A DNA stretch of 64,000 nucleotides from Mytilus galloprovincialis (lineage: Eukaryota > Mollusca > Bivalvia > Mytilida > Mytilidae): positions 59,487,560-59,551,559 of the forward strand of contig NC_134839.1 in NCBI RefSeq assembly GCF_965363235.1, read 5' to 3'. The notes under the pieces were generated by a model that was not told where the DNA came from, searched no databases, and was given only the letters and a program-made list of their open reading frames with translations. Position 1 is the first letter of the stretch; each line of letters begins with the position of its first letter. Position numbers and translations under genes: made by a program. Below, in pieces: positions 46,850 to 58,710 of this stretch.

Positions 46850-47060
46850 ATATTGCCATGAAAGCGGGAGGTTTCGCAAGCCACAAAACCAGGTTCAACT
46901 CACCATTTTTCATAAAATATCCTGTACCAAGTCAGGGAAATGGCCATTGTTATATCATATGTCGTTTCTGTGTGTGTTACATTTTAATGTTGCGTTTCTG
47001 TAATGTAGTAGTTCTTTCTTATATTTGATGTGTTTCCCTCAGTTTTAGTTTGTAAGCCGG
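46850..47060 (+). repeat. Mussel 'ctgtaccaagtcagg' repeat, old copy
   Basis: 'ccacaaaaccaggttcaact', 'cctgtaccaagtcagggaaa'. Related to 53555-53815 and 57005-57245 in the same orientation. Confidence 0.65.
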
Positions 47061-48935
47061 ATTTGTTTTTTTTTTCTCAATCGATTTATGAATTTAAAAC
47101 AGCGGTATACTGCTGTTGCCTTTATTTACAATAAATTTAACTTAACAAACGACTAGTAATGATTAAAATGTCCACCTAAACTAATGAATCATAAAGTGAC
47201 ATGATTTATAATTTACCTTCTTAATTCTCTGTTGATGAATTTAGTAATTATTAAGAAACAAAGGAGCAATTTTGACCGTTAGATAGAATTGACCATTCTT
47301 TTTACGTCTATTTTCGTTATATTGTTTTTCGTGTATTCAAACACAGTCAATATGTACACTCTATGCTTTTGAAGTTTAGAACTAAAACAATACCGATGAA
47401 AGCAAATCAATAAAAAGAAATCTTTAAAAAAAAAAATGATAATTTTTCTTTAGATTGTTCGATTTGGCTTCAAAGGATTTAAACGCTCATGCCAATGATC
47501 TGTCAATATTGAAGGCAAAACGAACCCAAAGGATAAGAAAATTGAGTATATTGTCATTACTTTCATTTAGGCATCACACATAGATCTAGAAACCACAGAC
47601 CTCACAAAAAATGAATTGTTGTGGCATGATAAGACCATAATTGATGAGAGCACGTCAAGTACGCCATACTAAAATTTAACGGTCAATAAAAATGCGACTG
47701 TTTTAAATAGATATTAACGTAACATCGAGATCTTTATAAATATATTATAATACGTCATACAGACTAACTTTAACTTAATTTTTATAATCTTGTTTGTTTA
47801 TAAATTGAATTTGATTGGTCAACACCTACTGTAACAAAGTATATGTCCAAAGTACATATTCAAATTAATTACTAATTGGTGACCATTTAGAACAAGTGTC
47901 AGATGACATTGTTTTGATTTATTGGGTACAAATGTACATATCTTCTTGTATGTTTACCGATAAAATGACTGGACGTTTTGTTCTTTTACGGAGGTCAACG
48001 AACGGACCCTCACATTGTTTGCCCGATAACTTACTATATATAACGTATATTTTCTAAAGTATATAAATATCTCCAAAATAGACCAAATCTCACAGAAATT
48101 AAAAACTATAGGTCACCGTATGGACTTCAAAAATGAGCAAAGTCATTTATGAAAAGTCCTGACAGTACTGTACATCATTTCGAACACTGTACAATATAAA
48201 TCACTCATGCTATACAGATATATACACGTATGAAACAATACGATAAACACACCAAAGACTTTTATTCGCATGACATCGAAAACTATAGGCATTTTAATGA
48301 AATATTATAATGTTGTTTTTAAATAAAACTAGCCATCAGTAAAATTTAAAAAAATGGAGGTATATTTACACAAACTGAGACGAAGAAAATGTAATCGGAA
48401 ATAGATTAGCCATATACTACCAACAAATAAGTTAAAATTAACTCGTTAACATTAATTGTCCTTAAATAATGACTTATCTCCCTTTCTGCGTATTTTTGTT
48501 TTACATTAACAAAATTACTATATTTTTGACTGTCATCTTGTTTTATAATAAAAACTATACAAGTGTGGACACAGATTAGTGTGGATAGTATATTTGGATG
48601 TTTGGCTGTGTTTTCTTACAAATTAATAATTCTCTGCTAATTCGCATTATCCAGTTCACATTAGAAATATGTTTTCGTTAATAAGAACTAGTTAATTCGC
48701 TTCAATTCGAATCAAACTGTGGTGTAGACTATTTATAAATTATAATTCGAATAAAATTAAAATGAATTAATTGATAATGCGAATTAAGTTTTAACGTCGT
48801 TCTGACAGTAAAGCGAATTTGAAGTGCAATTAGAATTTACGTTCGGATGTAAAACGTTTCGAATGCGAAGTAAACTAATGCGGATCAAATTCGAATTACT
48901 TGTAAACGCAACAATACAAAAAACGATGTTAGGTG
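47061..48935. other. Non-coding stretch
   Basis: No gene supported. Around 48637-48900 it is rich in GAATT and CGAATT words, with a local inverted pair 'aattcgcattatc' / 'gataatgcgaatt' (48637 and 48773), possibly a decayed MITE. Confidence 0.4.
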
Positions 48936-49228
48936 ACTAACTCTAAGCTTACATTTATTGTTATTAATATGATAATTTTCAGCCTTACCTTCAAATGGTC
49001 ATTGATTTAGCTTTTTGAAACCAATTTTTAATTGAATTCCCATTATTTACTCACAAACTTCCAACAATTTTTTTTAACTTTTAAGTGACACTAAGCTTTC
49101 ATTTATTGTTATTAGGATAATGTCCAGCCTTACCTTCAAATGGTCAATGCTTTGGTTTAACTTTTTGAAACCAATTTTCAATTGAATTCCAATGATATTT
49201 ACTCACAAACTTCCAAAAGAACTTTTAA
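48936..49228 (+). repeat. Tandem duplication, ~145-bp unit x2
   Basis: Both units contain 'catttattgttatta', 'cagccttaccttcaaatggt', 'tttttgaaaccaattt' and 'actcacaaacttcca'. Confidence 0.9.
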
Positions 49229-49474
49229 GTTTTAATTTTTGTGATAAAACTTTAACAAGGTAACACTGCCTTAGAGCTGTTGCATATTTATGAAAATCAA
49301 TCTACCAGGTAGTTTATAAAAAAACAATAATTTTACATTTTTCTATACACCAACTGACAATGATATTTTATCTTTTTTACAATTGTAAAGAAATGTCAGC
49401 ATGATCCTTTCTAAGTACGGTTAACATGGTTTATTTCCAATTCAGGACATAAACTATTATTATAATGTCTTTAA

Positions 49475-49545
49475 CTTTCTAAATCTATTATTTGGATGGA
49501 GGTGTCTCATTGGCACTCACACCACATCTTCCTATATCTATAAAC
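49475..49545 (+). repeat. Mussel 'tctcattggcactcacacca' repeat fragment
   Basis: 'tggatggaggtgtctcattg' and 'caccacatcttcctatatct'. Confidence 0.8.
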
Positions 49546-49909
49546 GGACATTTTTTTTTATTTGTTTCCCCTTATTCTTTGAACATTAGATACAATGTAT
49601 CTCAGAGCTCTAATGCAACATCGTTTGTAAAGTTCATTTTGATTGTATAACCTCACCAATTTTCATAGTATCAATTTAAGATTCACAATGATGCTATAGT
49701 TTCATCAGAATGAAGATAACAATTGATTTTAAGCTCCATGGTGTTTTTAATGTAAAAGACCTAATCCAATACGGTATATAGACACCCACCATAAACTTGT
49801 CCGCTGAATAGAGATTTGTTGGTATTGATGGTTCAGTTGACTGGTGTGGTTTGTAAAACTAGCCGACAATAATATGGAACGCCGTAACTGCCTTATGGTA
49901 CTTCCTTCT

Positions 49910-50190
49910 TTATCTTGATGAGGTTTTTCTTTATCATGATGAGGTTTTTCTCTATTATAAAGAGATTTTTCAATATCATGAGGAGATTTTTCTCAAAAAT
50001 AATGATGTTGTTTTCTCTATTATGATGAGCTTTTCACTTATTATGATGAGCTTTTCACTTATTATGATGAATGTTTTCTTGATTATGATGAGGTTTTCCT
50101 CTATTATGATGAGGTTTTCCTCTATTATGATGAGGTTTACCTCTATTATGATAAGGTTTTTCTTTATTGTAATGCGCTTGATACTCAAAC
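49910..50190 (+). repeat. ~20-bp minisatellite 'attatgatgaggttttcctc'
   Basis: About 14 units. Open frames on both strands (FSSIMMR-like and NLIIIEE-like words) follow from the 21-base period in much of it and are not genes. Confidence 0.9.
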
Positions 50191-50339
50191 AGTTCCCATG
50201 TCGTTGCACTCCCCGGTACTATAAACTCCCCGAGCTGCTACCAAAATGGCGCAAAACTGCCGAAAGATAAAATAGATTCTTGAAGAATTAGATATTTAAT
50301 TATACCCAAAATGCTGAATAAGAATAAATATAAGTCCCA

Positions 50340-51640
50340 AATGGCCTTGACTCATGACCTTGAAAATTAATATGGTATAACGTCTTGCTGTGGAAATCCA
50401 TTGTACTAAGGTTTTTTCAAATCCATTGTGAGCTGTTTATTGTAGAGTGTTCATAAGGATTTCTGCTGAAAATTTAAGTCCCATAACGACCTTAACCTGA
50501 CGCATGACCTTGAAAATCAATAGTGTTCAAGGTCTTTGTATGGACATTCATTGTACCAAAATGGTTGATATCCTTTTAGCAATGTTAATTCTATAGTGTT
50601 CACAAGGATGATATTCGATGAAAATTCCTAAGTCTCAAAATGACATCGACCAATGAGCTTGAAATCATTAGAGTTCAATGATTTGCTATGGACATCCATT
50701 GTACTACGTTTGGTTTACATTCATTGAGAGGTATTGATTCTAGAGTGACTGTGTTCATAAGGATTTTCGCTGTAAATCTTAAGTACCATAACGACCTTGT
50801 ACTTTGACGCATGACCTTGAAAACCAACAGGGTTCAAGATCATTTTATTGATATTCATTGTACCAAATTGGTTGATATCCATTTAGCAATGTTCATTCTA
50901 TTGTGTTCACCAGGATAATATTCGATGGAAAATTCTAAGTCCCAAAATGACCTTAACCCATGACCTTGGAAATCAATAGGGTTCAAGGTCTTGTTATTGA
51001 TATTCATTGTACCAATTTGGTTGATATCTATTTAGCATTGTTAATTCTACAGTGTTCACAAGGGTAATATTTGCTAAAAAAACTTTGATCCATGACCTTA
51101 AAAATCAGTAGCTTTCAAGGTCTTGCTATGGACATTCATTGTACCAAGTGTGTTTGAAATCCAATAACGGATGTTGGTTCTAGTGTGTTTACAAGAATTG
51201 TTACGGAAGGATGGAGGCATTCCTATACGTTTGCATGGGGATAAAAAAAAAACGAACCCCGAAATACTTGGACAGCATCGGGTACTCCGGAAGCACATTC
51301 ACTCTAGAATCAATATCTCTCAATGAATGTAAACCAAACGTAGTACAATGGATGTCCATAGCAAGTCATTGAACTCTAATGATTTCAAGCTCATTGGTCG
51401 ATGTCATTTTGAGACTTAGGAATTTTCATCGAATATCATCCTTGTGAACATTATAATATAAATGAAAATCAAACAACTTAGTACAATGAATATCTATAGC
51501 ATGACCTTTCACCCTATTGATTTTCAAGGTCATGCGTCAAAGACTAAGGTCGTTATGGGACTTAATTTTTCAGCAGAAATCCTTATGAACACTCTACAAT
51601 CAACATCTCTCGATTGATTTTAACCAAACTTAGTACAATT
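50340..51640. repeat. ~150-bp tandem repeat, about six direct units then inverted units
   Basis: Units beginning 'atgaccttgaaaatcaata' start near 50359, 50510, 50660, 50811, 50960 and 51093, each with 'cattcattgtaccaa'-like and 'gttcataaggat'-like words. From 51296 to 51640 the same unit types run on the opposite strand ('gaatgtaaaccaaacgtagt' mirrors 50700-50730). This makes a large inverted repeat inside the foldback-like element. Confidence 0.85.
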
Positions 51641-51819
51641 AAAAACCAATTCTTCAGAGAACAATTGAAGGTCTTTCCACCTCGATAGTAAGAATGAAAC
51701 GATGTTAGAAAATGTCACTCCTTGTTGATGTAATTTGGTTCTTCAAATTGATATAAAAGAATAAGATTAATAGGTATATGCAGAAGACTAAATTGTTTTA
51801 TTGTGAACAGAAAATATTT

Positions 51820-52450
51820 TTTAGCAAAGGTCAAAATCTAGAACATCAAATTGACCTTTGACCTTGACCTCAATTTCAAGGTCATAGGTCAGTGATCTCA
51901 AATCAAAAGACCCAAGGTCAATCATTTGTATGGTTGTGGAGAAATACTGATTTCAAATACATAAGGGGAGAAAACTCCTATAAGGGTTAACCAAAACACT
52001 TCGACTGAATTAGGTTGAAGTTGCGCCTTTTTGTAAACAGTAATTTGACAAACAAATCATATCATTAACTGTAACAGTTTCTGTGGAATAACGATAACAA
52101 GCAAAATTCAAAATTTATAACATGACCTTGACCTTTGACCTTGATCTCAATTTCAAGGTCATAGGTCAGTGAACTCAAAATAGAAGACCGGAGGTCAATC
52201 ACTTGTATGGTTGTGGAGAAATACTGATTTGAAATACATAAGGGGAGAAAACTCCTATAAGGGTTAACCAAAACACTTTGACTGAAATAGGTTGAAGTTG
52301 CGCCTTATTGTAAACAGTTATTTGGCAAACACATCATATCATTTACTGTCACAGTTTCTGTGGAATAACGATAACAAACAAAATTCAAAATTAAGAACAT
52401 GACCTTGACCTTTGACGTTGACCTCAATTTTCTTCTAATGGACCAAGGAC
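51820..52450 (+). repeat. ~275-bp tandem repeat, 2.3 units
   Basis: 'tgacctttgaccttgacctc' occurs near 51852, 52126 and 52403. Shared words include 'ggttgtggagaaatactgat', 'ggggagaaaactcctataag' and 'aggttgaagttgcgcctt'. Confidence 0.9.
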
Positions 52451-53054
52451 TTCATATCAAAAGACTGTGGACCTCTACGACTTATAACGTAGGAATTTAT
52501 CCAACAAATTGCCTATCTTAAATTTTCAAAGGCCAATAACTCGTATAAGATGTCTTCCGATCACTCAAGTCAAAATAAACTAAATCATTCTCAAGAGTAG
52601 ACAAACAATTTGGTGAAAACAGTTTGCTAAAATCTTTTACGGTATTAGAGATATAGTGATAACAAGAAAAAGGGGACGCGGGGAGATAACTCCTATAAGA
52701 ATAAGTGTTCGGTCACACAGGGTGAGTTTTGAAACCCCCATTACTGTACAACATCATTGGCCAAATATCCATTCGATATGTTGTAAGACAAAAAAGCATC
52801 GATCAGACGGCAGAAGAAAAAAAAAAAAAAAATAATCAGAAGAAAAACAAAAGGTCTTTTTTTTTAGCATTTTGGGTTTAATTAAATTTCTTATTCTTCA
52901 AGAATCTCATCATAATAAAGAAAAACCTCATCATGATAAAGAAGGAAGTACCATAAAACAGTTACCAGCTGGTTACGGCGTACCATAACAACACATCCAA
53001 AACCGTATTAGAATGTAACTTATCTTGTTTTTGTAATTACGGTTTTCCTTTTAG

Positions 53055-53131
53055 GATATGATCTGAAAATGAACAAGAAAACGTGTCTGTTGCAGTCCAC
53101 GTGTTATACACATGAGGCGAAGGAAGCATGA
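53055..53131 (+). CDS. Weak candidate terminal exon
   Basis: After 'acggttttccttttag' the frame reads YDLKMNKKTCLLQSTCYTHE and ends at TGA after 24 codons. The acceptor is good, the exon is short, and no partner exon was found. Confidence 0.2.
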
Positions 53132-53554
53132 TTACTGGAAAAGTACCCACAACCAACAGATAGAAAGTCTTCGAAGAGACATATTTAAAGGCGTTCTGTG
53201 ATATTTTTACAAACTTTTCTATCATATGATATCTAAATTATCAATGTTTGCGGACGAGTCATTTAATATTTTAGAATGACAAATCCTTACTGGTAGGTGA
53301 ATCAGAAAGGATCATACTGACCAAGTAACAAATTCTAAGGTCTGTATACTGCTTATTCGGAAATTAAAGGTCAAGATCAAGGTAAGAATGATGGTTCTTG
53401 GTTGTTAAATGAAATGATTCTTCAGCTATTTTCGACCTACTGTGATGGAATCTATTGATTTTAATGATCAATTTAAGAGTCACTATATTCATTTTAAAAC
53501 ACGCGCATTAATTGAATAAAGAAAGAAACATACTAAAGTTTACGCATTGTTGTC

Positions 53555-53815
53555 ATTATAATGGAATTTGATGCGACTGTCATACAAGTGCGATGTTTCA
53601 TTTTAACAAGCTATAAAACCAAGTCTATCCACCATATTCTACATGAGAAAATGATTGTACCAAGTCAGGAATATGATACTATAGTAGTTGTTATCCATGA
53701 TTCGTTTCATGTGTTTGAGCTTTTGATTTTGCCGTTTAATTGGAGTCTTTCCGTTTTAAATTTTCCTCAGAATTCAATGTTTTTGTAATTTTACCTTTAA
53801 ACTAACTAAAAGATA
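53555..53815 (+). repeat. Mussel 'gtaccaagtcaggaatatga' repeat
   Basis: 'tggaatttgatgcgactgtc', 'gtaccaagtcaggaatatga', 'gtgtttgagcttttgatttt'. The 75-codon frame over it is incidental. Confidence 0.85.
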
Positions 53816-54030
53816 AAAAATATATATAAATAGTGTCACATCTTTGTTCTTCTGTCTTTACGAATATTGTCTCATACGCGATCATACCACCTTATACTAG
53901 TTTAGTTTTGACTAAAAATCATGTCACAGGCAAAATTGACCTTCGATGATTATGGCTCTTTTTAGAGCCTCTTCTGGTCATATGTAGCTGCTTACGTTTT
54001 ACCGTATATATAAATTCTTGGTTATCAAAT

Positions 54031-54180
54031 GTTATATTGAGGGGGGATAGGAGGGGGTCCTGATCCCGAAATCCCGGGCTTAAAAACACGAAATCCCGAA
54101 ATCCCGGGCTTAAAAACGCCCGATCCTGGAGTCCCGATAAAGGTCCTACCCCCCCCCCCCCTTCCCCGTATATTGGTTTG
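54031..54180. mobile_element. G/C-rich MITE 'aaatcccgggcttaaaaac', copy 2
   Basis: Inverse of the element at 43010-43197 by shared words; 'gaaatcccgggcttaaaaac' occurs twice. Ends in a C run. Confidence 0.7.
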
Positions 54181-55239
54181 GAAAGCGTTCCTGATGACAG
54201 TGCTTCGAGCCCTCGATACTTATCAAGTCACGTATCCTACGCGATTAAAACACCAGTTAGTTTTTTAAATTATTATAGATGGTGTATTGCATTTGACCAT
54301 TGCTCTCAAGCTTTCTAACATTGATCACTTGAAAACTATCACGTACAAAAAATATAAAAGATATATGTCATATATAACTACCAAATACTTACAAAACTGC
54401 CAGCATCTGTAAAGTCCATATTACACTGTATTGCCCTGTATTTTGATTCTCCCTCTGTCACAACATCTGTCAAACTAAATCCGCTTTTCTTAATTTTTGT
54501 TCATGGTTTAATAATGCCATAATGTCGTCTTATAGATACAATGGTCGAATAATAATGTCGACAAATTGACAGGATTTAAATAATGTATTCAGATTTTTAT
54601 ATTATAACTAAGCTTGAATAAATTTCTGACCTTTTGGTCGAAATAAACTGTCATTAAATTTTACGAGTTTTACCACCTACATCAATCTATTTTAAATAAA
54701 AAGATATTAATTCTGCATGTCAAACTACTATATACATGTATATAACCGGGAATTCACCTTGATCTGTGATAATTTCAGTGTTTCTATGGTATGACCTAGT
54801 GAGTCGGCAATACATCCTGAGTTATCCGAAATTAAGTGTTAAACTGAGAATATAAACCCCTAAAAATCATTATTCATTTGAGATTAATAATTCCATTAAT
54901 TCATTTTAACTTAGGCCTTAACATTTGGCAGCAATAAATTAATTATTCAGAATCAGACTCTTGTGTGTTCATTTATCATTTTAGTCTCCCACGTCAAAGA
55001 ATAGGTGTATTTAACGTTATTTAGCAATGACGATCGGTTAAGAACTGAACTTTACAACAATAGAGATGAATTCCCACTATGAACCTTCAATTTTAATTTA
55101 TCAAAATCGCAAGCACCATTTTATCTTTATACGAGTTAATACGAATAGCTTATATAGTTTTTTTTTCTAACTGAAGTGTCCGGGACCCCCTGTCCCCCTC
55201 TAAATAAGCCTATGCACTCGACTCCAATCTTAATTGACT

Positions 55240-55640
55240 AGTATTAATAAGCTAAGAATGGAAATGGGGAATATGTAAAAGAGACAACTACCCAACCAAA
55301 GAACACATAACAGCCGAAGCAACCAATGGGCCTTAAACGCAGAGAAAAAAAAACTACCTGGAGGTGGGACTCAGCTGGCTCCTAAATAAAACTGTGTACT
55401 AGTTCAGTGAAAATGGACGCCATACTAAACTCCAAATCATATAAATGAACTAAAATTTTTAAAAAAATACATACAGACTAACAAAAGCCAGAGGCTCCTG
55501 ACTTGGGACAGGCGCAAAAATGCGGCGGGTGTCCGGTTTCATACCCAAGGATGGTGGTTCTCTCAACAAACAAAAACACAAAAACATACAAAATAGCAAA
55601 ATAGTGTTGAAAGTGGCGTTGAAAACCAATCAATCAATCA
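55240..55640 (+). repeat. Mussel repeat 'aaagagacaactacccaacc' family
   Basis: 'aaagagacaactacccaacc', 'aggctcctgacttgggacag' and 'gcggcgggtgtccggtttc' in order. A related copy is at 30461-30700. Confidence 0.8.
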
Positions 55641-55852
55641 ATCCAAATGTCCTTTATATTGTTGTACGTTCCCCAGATTATATATTAAGGTAAATACAGA
55701 AAGTATGGTGTTTTCATCATATCATCAGTAATTACATATACAACATATACAAATGATAGAAAATTTACATTTGGTACATTCAGGAACAAAATAAATCCAT
55801 ACTCCTACTTTCACGTTAAAATGTTTCTAGTATCCAAATTTCTTGAGTTATC

Positions 55853-55979
55853 TCTGCATACATGACACAGGCACTTGTTTCTATCCAAGGGAAGGTCGAC
55901 TATCCATATAAATAGAAGTACATGTATATGGATAGTCGACCTTCCCATGGATAGAAACAAGTGCGTGTGATACATGCAT
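55853..55979. repeat. Palindrome, ~50-bp arms
   Basis: 'cacttgtttctatcc' / 'ggatagaaacaagtg' and 'gggaaggtcgactatccata' mirrored by 'tatggatagtcgaccttccc'. The outer parts match less well. Confidence 0.9.
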
Positions 55980-56295
55980 GATTCAGTTGGCAAAAGTTTT
56001 ACAGTTTAATCAAAAGAAAAGTTGTTGAACGGTTTACTGTTCAAACAAACTTGCAATCATATACCTATAGTTTTATAAATGTGAACTAATGATGGCGATG
56101 GCGATGACATTTATGAATCGTGATTAAATACATGTAGTTGGTGAAAAAGCAAAGTAACTGAGGTAAACTTAAATAAATATATCAATGGGTAATTACTAAT
56201 ATAAATATATCGAAGTGTAAAACGTTAAAAAATATTTAAAAAAAAGTCGTGAAAAGGGTACAAAATCTGCCCTCTAATGATTTGATAAAATATAT

Positions 56296-56922
56296 CTAAA
56301 TAACATGATAACAAACACTGTTCTTCACCAATTGTGAAAAGTTATCTACATTGACCTCTTCGTCGTCAAAGAATATAACTTTTGTGTCTGTACTTGTTGA
56401 AGCCATTGTATCTACTAACACGGGACCATCTGTTTCAATGTCATTGGTGTCATTTTCTACATTAACTTTTCCATGTGGTCCTGAATCTAACATATCACCT
56501 TTGTCTACATTTATAAAATCCTTTCTGTCATAAAATATATCCAAAAATGTTTCTGCTTTGTCATATCCACAAATGATAACGTTTCCTTTTCTTGCATATT
56601 TGTTCGGCACAATTTGAATGTCGTCAGACTTTTCAATAAACACATCAGTTAGTCCAAGCCGTTCTATTTCAATTAAAATTGTTTCCATGTTCATCTTTGA
56701 TGGTCTGATCGCACTTATAATAAATAATTGGCATTTTAAGTCATTCTTCCACTTTAGGAGTATACTCCTGTCGACTCCAGTCTTTAAGGTGCGTTTTTCT
56801 GGATTGTACTGCTTCAGAGTATTGTCCCAATCAAACACTACTGCAGAGGAGGATGAGACGGTACTCTCCTTAATATCCCCTATAGATATTTTATATATAC
56901 TTGAAGAAGGAGCGGTTGCCAT
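56296..56922 (-). CDS. HAD-like hydrolase/phosphatase domain protein, 208 aa
   Basis: Single open frame from an ATGG start to a TAA. FDWDNTL (D31, D33, T35) is HAD motif I with its nucleophile and acid/base aspartates. IISAIR gives motif II S70. The motif III lysine may be K108, K112 or K122; GNVIICGYDKAE is a typical following strand and helix. VIFFDDEEVN (D186-D187) is motif IV. HAD enzymes usually remove phosphate from small molecules or proteins with Mg2+; the substrate is not evident. No cap domain is obvious, and a polar linker (~140-180) precedes motif IV. A possible 5' UTR acceptor 'ttgaattacag' lies 47 bases before the ATG. No signal peptide or membrane segment, so cytosolic or nuclear. 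No neighbour suggests a pathway. Retrocopy or intronless origin is possible. Confidence 0.75.
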   Translation of the reverse strand: MATAPSSSIYKISIGDIKESTVSSSSAVVFDWDNTLKQYNPEKRTLKTGVDRSILLKWKNDLKCQLFIISAIRPSKMNMETILIEIERLGLTDVFIEKSDDIQIVPNKYARKGNVIICGYDKAETFLDIFYDRKDFINVDKGDMLDSGPHGKVNVENDTNDIETDGPVLVDTMASTSTDTKVIFFDDEEVNVDNFSQLVKNSVCYHVI

Positions 56923-57004
56923 TCGATGCGTTTAAAACAATTTGCTCCTTTGTGGACTTTCGGAACCTGTAATTCAAGGTATATGTGTAAATTAAAAAGA
57001 TATA

Positions 57005-57245
57005 CATATAACTATGTTTAAGAACGTGGAATTGTATGCTGCGACTGTCATACAAGTGAGAGATTAAGCTAGATATAAAACCAGCTACTTAAGAAAATAC
57101 CTGTACCAAGTCAGGAGTATGACATATATTGTCCATTCGTTTGATGTGTTTGAGCTTTTGATTTTGCCATTTGATTAGGGAGTTTCCGTTTTGAATTTTC
57201 CTCGGAGTTCAGTATTTTTGTGATTTCACTTTTTATATAGGCATT
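57005..57245 (+). repeat. Mussel 'gtaccaagtcaggagtatga' repeat
   Basis: 'cgactgtcatacaagtgaga', 'gtaccaagtcaggagtatga', 'tttgattagggagtttccgt'. Best-preserved copy in the window. Confidence 0.9.
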
Positions 57246-58710
57246 ACATTATTTAGTCTTAGATGTAAGGTTTTTTAATTGGTTGCTATTGGCTTTGGAC
57301 TAGCTGTCAGTGACTGCGAGTACTCGATCAGATCTGTTCCTAAACTCTTTTTGTTAATGGGATGTACAACTATCCGGCCACGTTCACTGTTTTTTTTTTT
57401 TTTTTTGTTAGATGTATTTCTATTTGAATCTATCTGATGAGTTAATCTTTTTTCAACTGATTTTTATTTTTATTCTTTAACTGCATGTTAATGAACTTTT
57501 ACCAGATGAACTTTTGTAGGATTTCATCATCCGCTTTAGAAGTTATCTCCCTTTTATTGATTTTTTTCAACATGCCCCCCCTTTTTTCGTTGTTTTTAAA
57601 GATATCATGACCTTATTTGGAAAATTGATAGCTCTCATCATGATGTATTACCATATGAGGCTGAATAGGATTTCATCGTCACCTATGAGAGTTATATCCC
57701 CTTAAAACAATTTCTTTCCTATGCATTTTTCTCAAAAAGTATTAGAGATAGAATCGATTTGAAAACGGCAACATGTACAGGAACAGATGGCAATGTTAAT
57801 GAACACAAACAATAATTTTGTTATTAACCCTTATAGGGAGTTATTTCTCTTGAAAGATTACACTCAATTTTTGAAAAATTCTAATTCTAGAACGGGAAGT
57901 CATGGCGACTTGGAACCTTCACCAATAATCTTTAATTCATGTGACCTTCAATATGCACCCAAGGTCAAAGGTCGCTGAGTGCAAAAACAAATTACGCTGC
58001 AATTTCAAGCTTACATATGAAGAAAACGATAAGACTTTGCTGCCTACATACAGTGTATAAAATGTTCCTCTCAACGAGCCCTACATTTTATACAATAAGC
58101 CCAAAAATGTCCGACCGTCTGTTCAAAAGTTATAACGGGATGATTCTTAAAAGTATAGTTTTGTGTGTATATCTTTTTAAAGGTAACAGATATCAACCTA
58201 CTATAAACTGCAAAGATGATCAGTAATTCAAGACCTTTAATTTAAGGTCAATGTTAGGTCATGATGAAATTTCACCTTGACCTTCACAGTATACTATGAC
58301 CTTGAACTTGTGATATTTGAAAGGTCAAGTGGTCCTGAGTTGAATGGTGGTAGTCCCATGTCTCTACGACTTCCGGTTCTCAAGTTTGGTATTGCATCAT
58401 ATATTTCATGATTCATAGTGACCTTGATGAACTTTGGAATTGTCCCATTTTTTTTCGACAATGTTTTCCTTTAACTGTAGATCATTTATCACTTACCAGA
58501 TTTGAGATATCTGCTGTCGTTTTAGAGAAAATTCAGATTGAAGTTTTGCGAGCGGATACATGTTTTTCTGAATCAACAACAGGTTACCAGCTAAAATGAT
58601 TTAGAAATTGAAGAGGTTAACATTGTTATATGTTTGACCAAATACCCAAAAAAATCCATGAAACAAACCCCAAAAATCAATGTTTTGCATTGACTTTGTA
58701 AGTTTCATAA
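57246..58710. other. Repeat-derived, no gene
   Basis: 57270-57470 shares 'ctattggctttg', 'gtcagtgactgcgagtactc' and 'caactgatttttat' with 60710-60890. 57940-58440 has several TGACCTT/AAGGTCA words like those at 51.8-52.4 kb. Confidence 0.5.

Larger units (their letters stand above)
49874..52986. mobile_element. Second foldback-like element, minisatellite arms
   Basis: Left end ATGGAACGCCGTAACTGCCT and right end (read inverted) ATGGTACGCCGTAACCAG, both followed by 'ttatggtacttccttcttta' and then 'gatgaggtttttctttat' units. Left arm has about 14 units of ~20 bp (49910-50190), right arm only about two (52905-52945). Both arms then continue with 'attcttgaagaat' and 'cccaaaatgct'. No transposase or coding region found. 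The terminus resembles GGAACGCC at 12962. No target-site duplication recognised. Confidence 0.8.
54181..56295. other. Intergenic, repeats and a weak exon candidate
   Basis: Holds a minus-strand 36-codon open stretch ending at GTAAGT (54393-54500), a mussel repeat (55240-55640) and a palindrome (55853-55979). No firm gene. Confidence 0.35.

Noticed and set aside
49976-50270. Frames encoding NLIIIEE or FSSIMMR repeats
   Set aside because: By-products of the ~20/21-bp minisatellite.
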